Positions 13,890-23,501 of a DNA stretch of 64,000 bases are shown here, in pieces. Position 1 is the first letter of the stretch. The number at the start of each line of letters is the position of its first letter. Origin of the DNA: Micromonosporaceae bacterium (GTDB lineage: Bacteria > Actinomycetota > Actinomycetes > Mycobacteriales > Micromonosporaceae); assembly GCA_009377645.1 (NCBI GenBank), contig WHTQ01000007.1:1-64000 (forward strand). The letters are read 5' to 3'. Made by a program: the position numbers and the translations under genes. The notes under the pieces were generated by a model. It had not been told where the DNA came from. It worked only from the letters and a program-made list of their open reading frames with translations, and searched no databases.

Positions 13890-15107
13890 TCAGCCCGCTG
13901 CCGGTCCGGAGTCGCGCCGGCGCAGCCGGGTGCCCCAGATTGCCAGCCCGCCGGCCCCGGCCAGGGCGGCGCCGCCGCCGGCCAGCAGCAGCACCGGGCT
14001 ACCGGTCACTGGCAGCTCCCCGCCCTTGCCGCCCGGCGCCGGGGCGGCAGACCCGGTCGGCGTCGGAGTGGGGGTCGTCTCGCACCGCAGCGACGGCGCC
14101 TCAGACTGCGCGCCGGTGCCGTCCAGCTCACCCATCGCCACCCCGGTCATCCCGAGGATCGCCTGGGCCGTAGCCAGCTCCACGTTGGCGGTCGGGTCGA
14201 ACCCGGTGTCGTCCAGCGCGACCGCCCCGCGCTGCTCCTCCGGGCCGTCGCAACCGACCTGCAGGCTCTGCAGGAAGCTGACCGCCGCGTCCGCCGGCGC
14301 GTCCCGGCCGGCCGCCCGCAGCGCCTGCCCCGCCAGCCCGGTGCTGTTCGCGTTCGCCCCCAAGCCGGCGCCAGTGAAGCCACCGCCGGGCTGCTGCTGG
14401 CCGGCCAGCCAGTCAAGTGCCGCGGCCGGGTCCGCTCCGGCCGCCAGCAACGCCTGCACCACCATCGCGGTGGCGTCCACGTCGCTGCTGCAGCTCTCCT
14501 GCCCGAACTGCTCCGGGAAGCCGCCGCCCGGACATTGCTCGGCCAGCAGGAAGTCCACCGCCTCCGCCGGCGCACCGGTCGGGGTTCGGACCAGCGCGAG
14601 GACCGCGAACGACTGGGTGAACGCGTTGCTGAAGTCGCCGAACTCGGACTGGTCGCGGAACCGACCGTCCTCGTCCTGCAACGCCAGCAGCCGGGCCGGC
14701 AGGTCCACTCCGCCGAACGAGGTCGGGTCCAGGCCCTGCACCTGGGCGGCGAGCGCGAGCTTGGCGTGCGCACCGGCGTAGATCTCGACCTCGCCGTCGC
14801 CGACGTAGCCGGGCAGCACCTCCGGGGTGGCCAGCCAGGTCATCGCGTTCCCGGCCTGGTCGCCGGCCACCCCGGTGGCGGCGAAGGCGAGCACCGCGTC
14901 GATGGTCAGGCCGGCCGAGGGGCCGAACTCAGTCTCCACGAACGTGCCGTCCACCAGCTGGTCGGCCAGCCAGCCGGCGGCGGCCGGAGCCGACTCCTCG
15001 GTGGTGGACGCGGCCTGCGCCGGTGCGCCGGCTAGCCCGATCATGACGGCCGCGCCGAGCCCGGCCAGCGCGGCAGCCAGCCGGTGACGACGGTTACGCA
15101 TCTGCAT
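13890..15107 (-). CDS. LPxTG-anchored alpha/alpha-barrel protein, transcobalamin alpha-domain-like
   Basis: This is a predicted cell-wall protein of 405 residues. The start is ATG 15107, behind AAAGG; the upstream part of the track ORF is riboswitch RNA. A signal peptide ending PAQAA precedes prenyltransferase/squalene-cyclase-type helical repeats ([49 protein letters not shown]), the toroid fold shared with intrinsic factor and transcobalamin. The C-terminus has a sortase signal LPVTG, a hydrophobic stretch and RLRRR. With the DUF4430-like gene downstream it would supply both halves of a cobalamin carrier. A terpene cyclase is unlikely: it is secreted, anchored and riboswitch-controlled. Confidence 0.8.
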   Translation of the reverse strand: MQMRNRRHRLAAALAGLGAAVMIGLAGAPAQAASTTEESAPAAAGWLADQLVDGTFVETEFGPSAGLTIDAVLAFAATGVAGDQAGNAMTWLATPEVLPGYVGDGEVEIYAGAHAKLALAAQVQGLDPTSFGGVDLPARLLALQDEDGRFRDQSEFGDFSNAFTQSFAVLALVRTPTGAPAEAVDFLLAEQCPGGGFPEQFGQESCSSDVDATAMVVQALLAAGADPAAALDWLAGQQQPGGGFTGAGLGANANSTGLAGQALRAAGRDAPADAAVSFLQSLQVGCDGPEEQRGAVALDDTGFDPTANVELATAQAILGMTGVAMGELDGTGAQSEAPSLRCETTPTPTPTGSAAPAPGGKGGELPVTGSPVLLLAGGGAALAGAGGLAIWGTRLRRRDSGPAAG

Positions 15108-15243
15108 GGAACAACCTTTCGGTGCGGGCCTCTGGGCTTGGGACCCGGCACCGGGTGCTTCACCGCACCGCGGGAGGCGGTGCGCGCGAAACACCGTCGT
15201 CCCGGTCTCCATCCCGTAGACCTCGACGGGAGGGGGAGCGAAC
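15108..15243 (-). promoter_or_regulatory. cobalamin riboswitch expression platform
   Basis: Between the aptamer and the start codon, GCACCGC/GCGGTGC forms a 7-bp hairpin and ACCCGG/CCGGGT a second one, close to the AAAGG ribosome-binding site. No U-tract follows. Control at translation initiation is therefore more likely than intrinsic termination, an inference from layout. Confidence 0.5.
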
Positions 15244-15360
15244 GGATCAGCCGTGGGTGTTCGGGCTCGCCGCCGAGCGTCCTCACGGGACTCGGCGACC
15301 CACCGTTGCGGGTCAGCGCCGGACTTCGACCGGTCTTCCCCCACAGCTTTGCGTGCGATG
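15244..15360 (-). ncRNA. cobalamin (B12) riboswitch aptamer
   Basis: On the minus strand the leader contains GGGGGAAGACCGGTCGAAGT, the CCGGCGCTGACCCGCAACGG core and, further on, GAGCCCGAACACCC. These are the conserved blocks of the adenosylcobalamin aptamer. It lies between a TTGACA promoter and the surface-protein operon. Boundaries are approximate. Confidence 0.88.
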
Positions 15361-15376
15361 TGCAGTTGTCGACACC

Positions 15377-15405
15377 AGACTTCCGGCCCGCCCGCGCTCT
15401 GTCAA
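15377..15405 (-). promoter_or_regulatory. promoter of the cobalamin-riboswitch operon
   Basis: TTGACA and AAGTCT on the minus strand are 17 bases apart. The -35 is perfect and the -10 is weak. It would start transcription just upstream of the aptamer. The 371-base gap 15108-15478 is thus filled by this promoter, the riboswitch and the GNAT promoter. Confidence 0.5.
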
Positions 15406-15478
15406 GGGACAGAACGGACACTCGGCAACGTCACATTGCGGACCAGAACCGTCCGCTGCCCGTACTATCGTCCGGGCC

Positions 15479-15940
15479 ATGACAGTCTCGACGTTCCATC
15501 TCGCGGAGATCGACCCGGACAACGTCGCTGACGCCTGCCGGCTGGCGATCCGTCCGGAGCAGGAGCCGTATGTCGCCCCGGTCGCGTTCTCGCTCGCCGA
15601 GGCGTACGCCAATCCCCGGACCGCCTGGCCGCGGCTGGTCTACGACGGGGACCAGTTGGCCGCCTTCGTGATGGGCGGGTTCGACCCGGACTCGGAGGTC
15701 GACTTCTTCCGGGCCGGGATCTGGCGGCTCAACGTGGCCGCTGCCCACCAGGGCCGGGGCTGCGGCCGGTTCGCGGTTCAGGCCGTGCTCGACGAGGCCC
15801 GCCGCCGCGGTCAGCGCCGCGCGACCGTGCTGTGGAAGCCGGGCGAGCACAGCCCGGAGGGGTTCTACCTGCGGCTCGGGTTCCGCCCCACCGGCCGGGT
15901 GTTTCGCGGCGAGGTGGTCGGCGAGCTGTACCTCGACTGA
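15479..15940 (+). CDS. GNAT acetyltransferase, diamine/spermidine acetyltransferase-like
   Basis: This 153-residue protein fits the GNAT fold that moves an acetyl group from acetyl-CoA to an amine. The acetyl-CoA motif appears as LNVAAAHQGRGCGRFAVQAVLDEARRRG near residue 82, and the C-terminal FYLRLGFRPTGR is typical of this group. The start at ATG 15479 lies only about ten bases from TACTAT, so the message is probably leaderless. It is divergent from the cobalamin operon and convergent with pheT. The amine substrate is not known. Confidence 0.85.
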   Translation: MTVSTFHLAEIDPDNVADACRLAIRPEQEPYVAPVAFSLAEAYANPRTAWPRLVYDGDQLAAFVMGGFDPDSEVDFFRAGIWRLNVAAAHQGRGCGRFAVQAVLDEARRRGQRRATVLWKPGEHSPEGFYLRLGFRPTGRVFRGEVVGELYLD

Positions 15941-15987
15941 TCAACCACCGAGGGCGGATCACCGGCACTGCCGACCCGCCCATCGGC

Positions 15988-18486
15988 TCACCCGCCGCGC
16001 AGCTCGGCACCGGTGCGGCGCTCCGCCTCGGCGACCGCCGCGTCCCGGGCGGCCACCGCCTCCTCGGTGGTCAGGGTGCGGTCGCCGGCCCGGAAGGTCA
16101 GCGTGTACGCGAGCGACTTGCGCCCCTCGCCCAGCTGCGCACCGGCGTACACGTCGAACAGCCGCACCGACTCGAGCAGCTCGCCGGCGCCGTCGCGCAG
16201 CGCCGCCCGTACCTGCGCGGCCGGCGTGCCGGCGTCGACCAGCAGCGCCACGTCAATCATCGCCGGCGGGTACCCGGAGACCCGCGGTGCCGGGACCGGC
16301 GGCGGCAACGGGACCGCGTCCAGGTTCAGCTCCATGGCGCAGGTGCGCTTCGGCAGCTCCAGCGCCCCGCACGCCGCCGGGTGCAGCTCGCCGGCGTGGC
16401 CGACCACCGCGCCGTCCACCAGGATCTCGGCACACCGTCCGGGATGCCAGGGCTGGTAGGTCCCGGGCCGCACCGCCACCCGGTCACCGTCCGGCGCCAG
16501 CCCGGCGGCCGCCAGCACCGTCCGGGCCGCCTCGACCGCGTCGGCCCAGTCGGCCGGCCGGCCAGGTCCCCACCACCCGGCCGGGTCGCGGTCGCCGACC
16601 GCCACCACCGCCACGTGCCACGGCTGACCGGGCACGAACCGCTGCGCCTCGGCCAGCACCTCCGGGGGCGGACGGTCCGACACCGCCATCCGGGGCGGGG
16701 TCGCCCCGGCACCGCCGCGGGCCGGATGGAAGACCAGCCCGACCTCGTACAGGCCGATGTCCCGGGAGCCGTCCGGGATCCGCGCGAGGTTGCGCCGCAG
16801 GGTGGCCAGCAGCGGCGGCAGCAGGGTGGTGCGCAGCGCCGGTTCCTGCTGCGAGATCGGGTTGGCCAGCCGGACGGTCTCCCGGCGCGGGTCGTCGGCG
16901 CTGAGCCCGAGCGCGTCCCAGGCCGCCGGACCGACGAACGGGTAGCACAGCGCCTCCACGTACCCGGCCTCGGCCAGCGCCCGGGCCACCGTCCGGCGCC
17001 GCCGCTGGCCGGCGGTGAGCCCGGTCCCGGCCGGGGCGACCGGCAGCTCGCTCGGGATCTGGTCGTACCCGGCCAGCCGGGCCACCTCCTCGGCCAGGTC
17101 GGCCGGCTCGGTCAGGTCCGGGCGCCAGCTCGGCGGGGTGGCGGTCAGCCGGTTCCCGGCCACGCTCACCGTGCAGCCGACCTCGGCCAGCAGCTCCGCC
17201 ACCCGCTCCGGCGGGTACCGCACCCCGGCGGTCCGGGCCGGCAGGTCGACCGGGATCGTGACCGGCGCCGGCGCGGCGACCGTGTCGATGTCCCCGATCC
17301 GCGGGTCCGGCTCCCCCCCACCGTGGCGGGTCAGCAGCTCCACCGCCCGCTGCAGCGCGACCAGCGGCAGCTGCGGGTCCACCCCGCGCTCCCACCGCTT
17401 CGCCGCCTCGCTGGGCAGCTTGTGCCGGCGGGCGGTACGGGCGACCATCACCGGGTCCCAGTGCGCCGCCTCGAACAGCACGTTCCGGGAGTCCGACGTG
17501 ATCTCGCTGTTCGCGCCGCCCATCACGGCGGCCAGCGACACCGGCCCGCGGTCGTCGCAGATCACCATGTCCTCCGGGTCCAGCGACCGCCCCACACCGT
17601 CCAGTGTGGTCAGCTTCTCGCCGGGCGCCGCCCGCCGCACCACCAGCGGGCCGTGCAGCCGGTCCACGTCGAAGGCGTGCATCGGCTGGCCCAGCTCCAG
17701 CATCAGGTAGTTGGTGACGTCCACCGCCAGGCCCAGCGGCCGGACCCCGGCCAAAGTCAGCCGCCGCTGCAGCCAGGCCGGGCTGGCCGCGGCCGGGTCG
17801 ACGCCGTGGACCAACCGGGTGGCGAACCGGTCACAGCCGGCCGGGTCGTCCACCCGCACCGGGTACGCGGGTTCCTCGGTGGCGCCAGGCGCGTCGTGCG
17901 CGGCCGGGTCGCGGAACGGTACCCGCAGCGAGTGAGACAGCTCCCGGGCGATCCCGCGGACCGACAGGCAGTACCCGCGGTCCGGGGTGATCGCCAGCTC
18001 CACCACCACATCGGCCAGCCCGACCGCCGGCCGGGCGTCGGCGCCGACCGGCGGCGCGGTCTCCGGCGGCAGCACCAGGATGCCGGTGTGGTCGTCGCCG
18101 ATCCCCAGCTCCCGGGCCGAGCAGATCATGCCATCGGACACCCGCCCGTACGCGCTCCGGGCGCCGACCTCGAGCCCCCCCGGCAGCACCCCGCCGGGCA
18201 GGATCACCGGCACCAGGTCGCCGGCGGCGAAGTTGCTGGCACCGCAGATGATCCCGCGGGGGCTGTCCTCGCCGACGTCAACCCAGCAGTAGCGGATCGG
18301 CTTCTTGAACCCGGTCAGCTCCTCGATCTCGCTGACCCGGCCGATCACCAGCGGCCCGGTGACGGTGGCCGCCAGGTCGGTGATCTCCTCCACCTCCAGC
18401 CCCACCTTGACCAGCGCCGGCTCCAGCACCGCCGGGTCGGTGGGAGCATCGACATACTCCCGCAGCCAGGACACGGGCACCCGCAT
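15988..18486 (-). CDS. pheT: phenylalanyl-tRNA synthetase beta subunit
   Basis: It forms the alpha2-beta2 enzyme with PheS and carries editing and tRNA-binding domains. The N-terminus MRVPVSWLREYVD and the EMAP-type tRNA-binding domain (IICGASNFAAGDLVPVILPG near residue 80) are clear. B5 and anticodon-binding regions follow, ending in SLAYTLTFRAGDRTLTTEEA. At 832 residues it is full length. It starts three bases after pheS ends. Confidence 0.97.
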   Translation of the reverse strand: MRVPVSWLREYVDAPTDPAVLEPALVKVGLEVEEITDLAATVTGPLVIGRVSEIEELTGFKKPIRYCWVDVGEDSPRGIICGASNFAAGDLVPVILPGGVLPGGLEVGARSAYGRVSDGMICSARELGIGDDHTGILVLPPETAPPVGADARPAVGLADVVVELAITPDRGYCLSVRGIARELSHSLRVPFRDPAAHDAPGATEEPAYPVRVDDPAGCDRFATRLVHGVDPAAASPAWLQRRLTLAGVRPLGLAVDVTNYLMLELGQPMHAFDVDRLHGPLVVRRAAPGEKLTTLDGVGRSLDPEDMVICDDRGPVSLAAVMGGANSEITSDSRNVLFEAAHWDPVMVARTARRHKLPSEAAKRWERGVDPQLPLVALQRAVELLTRHGGGEPDPRIGDIDTVAAPAPVTIPVDLPARTAGVRYPPERVAELLAEVGCTVSVAGNRLTATPPSWRPDLTEPADLAEEVARLAGYDQIPSELPVAPAGTGLTAGQRRRRTVARALAEAGYVEALCYPFVGPAAWDALGLSADDPRRETVRLANPISQQEPALRTTLLPPLLATLRRNLARIPDGSRDIGLYEVGLVFHPARGGAGATPPRMAVSDRPPPEVLAEAQRFVPGQPWHVAVVAVGDRDPAGWWGPGRPADWADAVEAARTVLAAAGLAPDGDRVAVRPGTYQPWHPGRCAEILVDGAVVGHAGELHPAACGALELPKRTCAMELNLDAVPLPPPVPAPRVSGYPPAMIDVALLVDAGTPAAQVRAALRDGAGELLESVRLFDVYAGAQLGEGRKSLAYTLTFRAGDRTLTTEEAVAARDAAVAEAERRTGAELRGG

Positions 18487-18489
18487 CGA

Positions 18490-19629
<1,140 letters not shown>

Positions 19630-19730
19630 CTACCGGGGCGGTCACGCGCCCGAGTCGCCGGCACCGGCTGGCTGGCACGCGGCTGGGCCACCGCCCACCG
19701 GCATCGGAGAGGTCTGAACGCAGAAGGAGG

Positions 19731-19784
19731 TCAGCCCCGCCCGCCACCGGCGGGCCGGCTAAACAGGAAGCGGTGACGTGTCAT
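19731..19784 (-). CDS. candidate pheST leader peptide (17 residues)
   Basis: MTRHRFLFSRPAGGGRG is encoded directly after the methyltransferase gene, its ATG overlapping that gene's stop as ATGA. Two of 17 residues are Phe, in an RFLF cluster, and it sits in the pheS leader where E. coli has the PheM leader peptide. Downstream, GACTCGGGCGC and GCGCCCCGACTC can pair imperfectly. Too short for the track. Function by ribosome-mediated attenuation is inferred. Confidence 0.4.
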   Translation of the reverse strand: MTRHRFLFSRPAGGGRG

Positions 19785-20620
19785 CTGACAGGTTCCTCCG
19801 GACGGTGCGCTCTGGCAGAAGCGTACAGGCAGACCGCGGCGGCCGCACCCAGGTTAAGGCTCTCGGCGCGGCCGTGGATCGGCACCCGGACCCGGAAGTC
19901 CGCGGCGGTGGCCAGCGGCGGTGGCAGCCCGTGCGCCTCGGAGCCGAACAGCCAGGCGGTCGGTGCCGCCAGCGCACCGGTGTCGGCCAGCCCTTCCAGG
20001 TCGGTCTCCCCAGCCGCGGTCGCCGCCAGCACCCGCCAGCCACCGTCCCGCAACGCGCCGACCACCCCCGCCGGGTCCGGGTGGCGGACCACCTCGACGT
20101 GGAACAGGCTGCCGGCCGACGCCCGGACGCACTTGCCGTTGTACGGGTCGACCGCGGCGCCGGCGAACACCACCGCCCCGGCGCCGGCCGCGTCCGCGGT
20201 CCGCAGCACCGTCCCGGCGTTGCCCGGTTCGCGAACGTCCGCCAGCACCGCCACCAGCCGGGGGCGGCCGACGAGCACCCGGTCCAGCGGCCGGTCGAGC
20301 TGGTGGCAGACGGCGACCAGGCCCTGCGGGGTGACCGCCTCGGCAAGCACCGCGACCGCGTCGCCGGTCACCGGCGAGACCGGTACCCCGGTGGACCGGG
20401 CGGTGGTCACCAGCCCGGCGTGCCGCTGGGACGCCTCGGCGGTGACGAACAGCTCCCGCACCGTCCCCGGCCGGGCCAGCGCCTCCTGGACCGCCCGCGG
20501 CCCCTCGGCCAGGAACCGCCCGGTGGCGTCCCGCTCCCGGCGGCGGCGCAGCCGGGCCGCAGCAACGACCCGGGGGGTCCGCCGGGTGAACGGCTCCTCC
20601 CCGGGTCGCGGCCGGACCAC
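19781..20620 (-). CDS. TrmH/SpoU-family RNA 2'-O-methyltransferase
   Basis: It is a SAM-dependent RNA ribose methyltransferase with a deep-knot (SPOUT) fold. An N-terminal substrate-binding domain (RFLAEGPRAVQEALARPGTVRELFVT) is followed by the catalytic motifs ADVREPGNAGTVLRTADAAGAGAVVF near 130, WLFGSEAHGLP near 230 and RVPIHGRAESLNLGAAAAVCLY at the C-terminus. GTG at 20620 follows the rplT stop by five bases. The target, probably 23S rRNA, cannot be read from sequence. It is cotranscribed with the ribosomal protein genes. Confidence 0.92.
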   Translation of the reverse strand: MVRPRPGEEPFTRRTPRVVAAARLRRRRERDATGRFLAEGPRAVQEALARPGTVRELFVTAEASQRHAGLVTTARSTGVPVSPVTGDAVAVLAEAVTPQGLVAVCHQLDRPLDRVLVGRPRLVAVLADVREPGNAGTVLRTADAAGAGAVVFAGAAVDPYNGKCVRASAGSLFHVEVVRHPDPAGVVGALRDGGWRVLAATAAGETDLEGLADTGALAAPTAWLFGSEAHGLPPPLATAADFRVRVPIHGRAESLNLGAAAAVCLYASARAHRPEEPVR

Positions 20621-20625
20621 CTCGG

Positions 20626-21027
20626 TCAGCCGGTGCCGGCCTGGCCGGCGGCTCCACTCCCGCCCGCGTCGGCCGCGACCGCGGCCCGGGCGGTGGCGGC
20701 CAGCGCGGTGAACGCCGCGGCGTCCCGCACCGCCAGGTCAGCGAGGATCTTGCGGTCGACCTCCACCCCGGCCAGCCGCAGTCCCTGGATCAGCCGGTTG
20801 TAGGTCATCCCGTTGGCGCGGGCGCCGGCGTTGATCCGGGTGATCCAGAGCCGGCGGAACTCGCCCTTGCGGTCCTTGCGGTCGCGGTAGGCGTACTGCA
20901 TTGAGTGGAGCATCTGCTCCTTGGCCTTGCGATACACCCGGGAGCGCTGGCCGCGGTAGCCCTTGGCACTCTCCAGGACCGCGCGGCGCTTCTTGTGCGC
21001 GTTCAATGCCCGCTTGACGCGTGCCAT
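20626..21027 (-). CDS. rplT: 50S ribosomal protein L20
   Basis: L20 binds 23S rRNA early in 50S assembly. The sequence [38 protein letters not shown] is unmistakable, followed by the conserved [14 protein letters not shown]. Length is 133 residues, with an Ala/Gly-rich C-terminal extension of about 15. It follows rpmI by 30 bases in the infC operon. Confidence 0.97.
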   Translation of the reverse strand: MARVKRALNAHKKRRAVLESAKGYRGQRSRVYRKAKEQMLHSMQYAYRDRKDRKGEFRRLWITRINAGARANGMTYNRLIQGLRLAGVEVDRKILADLAVRDAAAFTALAATARAAVAADAGGSGAAGQAGTG

Positions 21028-21057
21028 GTCTCGAAAGCTCCTTACTCTCCCGGGGCG

Positions 21058-21252
21058 TCAGCGGCCCAGCAGCTTCTTGACCCGCTTGGTGTCGGCCTTG
21101 GACACGTCGACCGTGCCAGCCAGCCGGCGCTTACGACGCGAGGACTTGACCTCCAGCTTGTGCCGGCGGTTGGCCTGCTCCTTGATGACCTTGCCGCCGC
21201 CGGTGACCCGGGCGCGTTTGCCCATCCCGGAATGGCTCTTCATCTTCGGCAC
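21058..21252 (-). CDS. rpmI: 50S ribosomal protein L35
   Basis: This 64-residue basic protein is a component of the large subunit. MPKMKSHSGMGKRARVTGGGKVI and the HKLEVKSSRRKRRL core are diagnostic. It lies between infC and rplT, the standard order. Confidence 0.96.
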   Translation of the reverse strand: MPKMKSHSGMGKRARVTGGGKVIKEQANRRHKLEVKSSRRKRRLAGTVDVSKADTKRVKKLLGR

Positions 21253-21328
21253 GTGAACGCTTCTCCTGTTCGTTTGCGCGGGCCGCTCGATCGCGAGCTT
21301 CGGTCCGCTGCGCCCGCGGGCGGCCCGG

Positions 21329-21862
21329 TCATTCTCTGCTCGCGGCCTTCGTGCTCCGGTGTGGCGCGAGCACCATGATCATGTTTCGGCCGTCCTGCTT
21401 CGGTGCGGCCTCCACGAACCCGAGCTCCGCGACCTCGTCGGACAGCCGCCGCAGCAGCCGTAGCCCTAGCTCTGGGCGGCTCTGCTCGCGGCCCCGGAAC
21501 ATGATCGTCACCTTGACCTTGTCGCCCGCCCGCAGGAACCGCACGACGTGACCCTTCTTGGTCTCGTAGTCGTTGGTATCGATCTTCGGCCGGAGCTTCA
21601 TCTCCTTGATGACGGTCTGCTGCTGGTTGCGCCGGGCCTCCCGGGCCTTGAGCGCACTCTCGTACTTGAACTTCCCGAAGTCCATGAGCTTGCACACGGG
21701 CGGGCGGGCCATGGGTGCCACCTCGACCAGGTCCAGATCGACATCCGCTGCCAGCTGCAGGGCCCGCTCCAGCGGGACGATGCCCACCTGCTCGCTCTCC
21801 GGGCCGACCAACCGGACCTCCCGAGCCCGGATCTGATCGTTGATGCGTGGATCGACGCTGAT
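21329..21862 (-). CDS. infC: translation initiation factor IF-3, probable AUC start
   Basis: IF-3 binds the 30S subunit and checks start-codon pairing. The N-domain has [16 protein letters not shown] and the C-domain has [26 protein letters not shown] and [13 protein letters not shown]. No ATG, GTG or TTG occurs at the expected position. AGGAGG-CCAC-ATC places an AUC start at 21862, giving 177 residues; the alternative GTG at 21964 would add 34 residues of low-complexity sequence without a ribosome-binding site and would span a strong hairpin. E. coli infC uses AUU for autoregulation, so AUC here is credible. Confidence 0.93.
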   Translation of the reverse strand: MSVDPRINDQIRAREVRLVGPESEQVGIVPLERALQLAADVDLDLVEVAPMARPPVCKLMDFGKFKYESALKAREARRNQQQTVIKEMKLRPKIDTNDYETKKGHVVRFLRAGDKVKVTIMFRGREQSRPELGLRLLRRLSDEVAELGFVEAAPKQDGRNMIMVLAPHRSTKAASRE

Positions 21863-21908
21863 GTGGCCTCCTCGTGGTGGTGTCAACAGTGCGCGACCAG
21901 AAGCGGAA

Positions 21909-21931
21909 GGCCCCGGCAGCTTGCCGGGGCC
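21909..21931 (-). terminator. attenuator-like hairpin in the infC leader
   Basis: GGCCCCGGCA and TGCCGGGGCC form a perfect 10-bp stem with a 3-base loop, followed on the minus strand by pyrimidine-rich TTCCGCTTCT. It lies about 47 bases before the AUC start, inside the leader. Leader attenuation of infC-rpmI-rplT is known in other bacteria; the mechanism here is inferred. Confidence 0.6.
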
Positions 21932-22077
21932 CGCTCGACCGGTCGGCACGCCAGCGGCGCGCACGCACGCGACTCGATCGCGTGGACCGGACCCGGCCGC
22001 CGGGGCAGCACGGGTGGGAGCGGGCGCTCCACTTCAGGACACTGCCGCAGGGCGCGACAGTGCGGTCGACTCGGACA

Positions 22078-22106
22078 AGTGTAACGCATCCGCCGGTGCC
22101 GGTCAG
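22078..22106 (-). promoter_or_regulatory. infC operon promoter
   Basis: CTGACC and TACACT on the minus strand are 17 bases apart. This places transcription start near 22070 and gives a leader of roughly 210 bases containing the attenuator-like hairpin. It overlaps the end of the PH-domain gene. Confidence 0.45.
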
Positions 22107-22588
22107 GACCCGGCCTGCTGGCCGTCCTCGGGCGCGGTCCGCTGCCGGTAGGCGGCGTGCCGGGCACGCAGGGCACGGACCGCCGCGACCGCGTGCTGCC
22201 GGTCCACCGCCTGCACCGCCAGCACGCCGACCACCTCGTCGTCCGGCAGCTCCAGGGTGGCCCAGGAGGCACCCCGGTCGAACCGGACCGCCCGGACCAG
22301 CCCCCACGACACCTCGCACCCGCCCACGATGTTCCGCACCCGGACCCGCTCCGCGTCCGCCTCCACCAGCGGCCGGGTAAGCGTGAGCAGCCCGGCCGCC
22401 CCGATCACCCCGAGCCCGACCATGCCCACCCGGTCGGCCAGGCCGAACACCGCCGGGGTGCCGTCGATCGGGCCGCTGAGCGCCGCCGCGAGCCCGGCTG
22501 ACGCCAGCAGCGTCACCGCCGCGGCCACCCAGGCCACCACCCGGATCCGGCGGGGCCGGAACCGGACCGGCGGAAGCGGCTCGCTCAC
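22103..22588 (-). CDS. PH-domain-like membrane protein
   Basis: This 161-residue protein has two N-terminal transmembrane helices (VVAWVAAAVTLLASAGLAAALSG and VGMVGLGVIGAAGLLTLTRPLV), then a soluble part resembling the bacterial PH domain (VRVRNIVGGCEVSWGLVRAVRFDRGASWATLELPDDE). Such proteins are common in actinobacteria and have no established role. Start is GTG 22588. It follows hisG by 22 bases and may be cotranscribed with it. Confidence 0.75.
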   Translation of the reverse strand: MSEPLPPVRFRPRRIRVVAWVAAAVTLLASAGLAAALSGPIDGTPAVFGLADRVGMVGLGVIGAAGLLTLTRPLVEADAERVRVRNIVGGCEVSWGLVRAVRFDRGASWATLELPDDEVVGVLAVQAVDRQHAVAAVRALRARHAAYRQRTAPEDGQQAGS

Positions 22589-22610
22589 TCCTGCGAGTCT
22601 GGCACAGCGC

Positions 22611-23456
22611 TCAGAGCCGGCAGGCGTGGATGTCGGTCACCAGGATCGCCCGGGCGCCCAGCTCGTAGAGCTCGTCCATGATCCGGTGCACCTCCGCCCG
22701 GCGTACCATCGCCTGCACCGCCACCCACCCCTCCCGGTGCAGCGGCGAGATGGTCGGCGACTCGATCCCCGGCGTGAGGGAGCAGGCGGCCTCCAGCCGG
22801 TCGGCGGGCACGTCGTACGCGACCATCACATACTGCCTCGCCACCAGCACCCCTTGCAGCCGCCGCTGCAACTGGGCCAGCGCCCCGTCGGCCGGCCGGT
22901 CCGGCCCGCCGATCAGCACCGCCGTGCTCTGCAGCACCGGCTCCCCGACCGGCACCAGCCCGGCCTGCCGCAGGGTCGCGCCGGTCTGCACCACGTCCGC
23001 GATCACGTCGGCCACCCCCAGCCGGACCGCGTTCTCCACCGCGCCGTCCAGCCGGACCACCGCCGCCTCGATCCCATGCGCGGCCAGGTGGGCGCCGACC
23101 ACCCCCGGGTACGCGGTGGCGATCCGCCGGCCGGACAGCTGCCCGATCTCCGAGACGGTCTCCGGCCGGGCCGCGAACCGGAACGTCGCCGCCCCGAAGC
23201 CCAGGTCCAGCAGCTCCACCGCCGGACCGCCGGCGTCGACCAGCAGATCCCGCCCGGTGATCCCGAGCGGCAGGTCGCCCGAGCCCACGTAGGTGGCGAT
23301 GTCACGCGGGCGCAGGTAGAAGAACTCGACGTCGTTGTCCGGGTCGCGGCAGATCAGCTCCCGGTCGTCGTTGCGCTGCCGGTAGCCCGCCTCGCGCAGC
23401 ATCTGCGCGGCGGCTCCGGCCAGGGTTCCCTTGTTGGGCACGGCGATCCGCAACAT
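22611..23456 (-). CDS. hisG: ATP phosphoribosyltransferase, long form
   Basis: It joins ATP and PRPP in the first step of histidine synthesis. The start MLRIAVPNKGTLAGAA and the PRPP-binding region GVADVIADVVQTGATLRQAGL near residue 150 are typical. At 281 residues it includes the C-terminal regulatory domain of the long form (ESPTISPLHREGWVAVQAMV...), so it should be inhibited by histidine without HisZ. It lies 45 bases after hisE. Confidence 0.96.
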   Translation of the reverse strand: MLRIAVPNKGTLAGAAAQMLREAGYRQRNDDRELICRDPDNDVEFFYLRPRDIATYVGSGDLPLGITGRDLLVDAGGPAVELLDLGFGAATFRFAARPETVSEIGQLSGRRIATAYPGVVGAHLAAHGIEAAVVRLDGAVENAVRLGVADVIADVVQTGATLRQAGLVPVGEPVLQSTAVLIGGPDRPADGALAQLQRRLQGVLVARQYVMVAYDVPADRLEAACSLTPGIESPTISPLHREGWVAVQAMVRRAEVHRIMDELYELGARAILVTDIHACRL

Positions 23457-23501
23457 CTCTGGTACTCCCGTCGGTGGGTCGGCTCGGTGGCGGGTGGGGA
23501 G

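Noticed and set aside
15122-15478. N-terminal extension of the GNAT ORF and of the alpha-barrel ORF
   Set aside because: Both extensions are translations of the cobalamin riboswitch and promoter DNA; real starts are 15479 and 15107.
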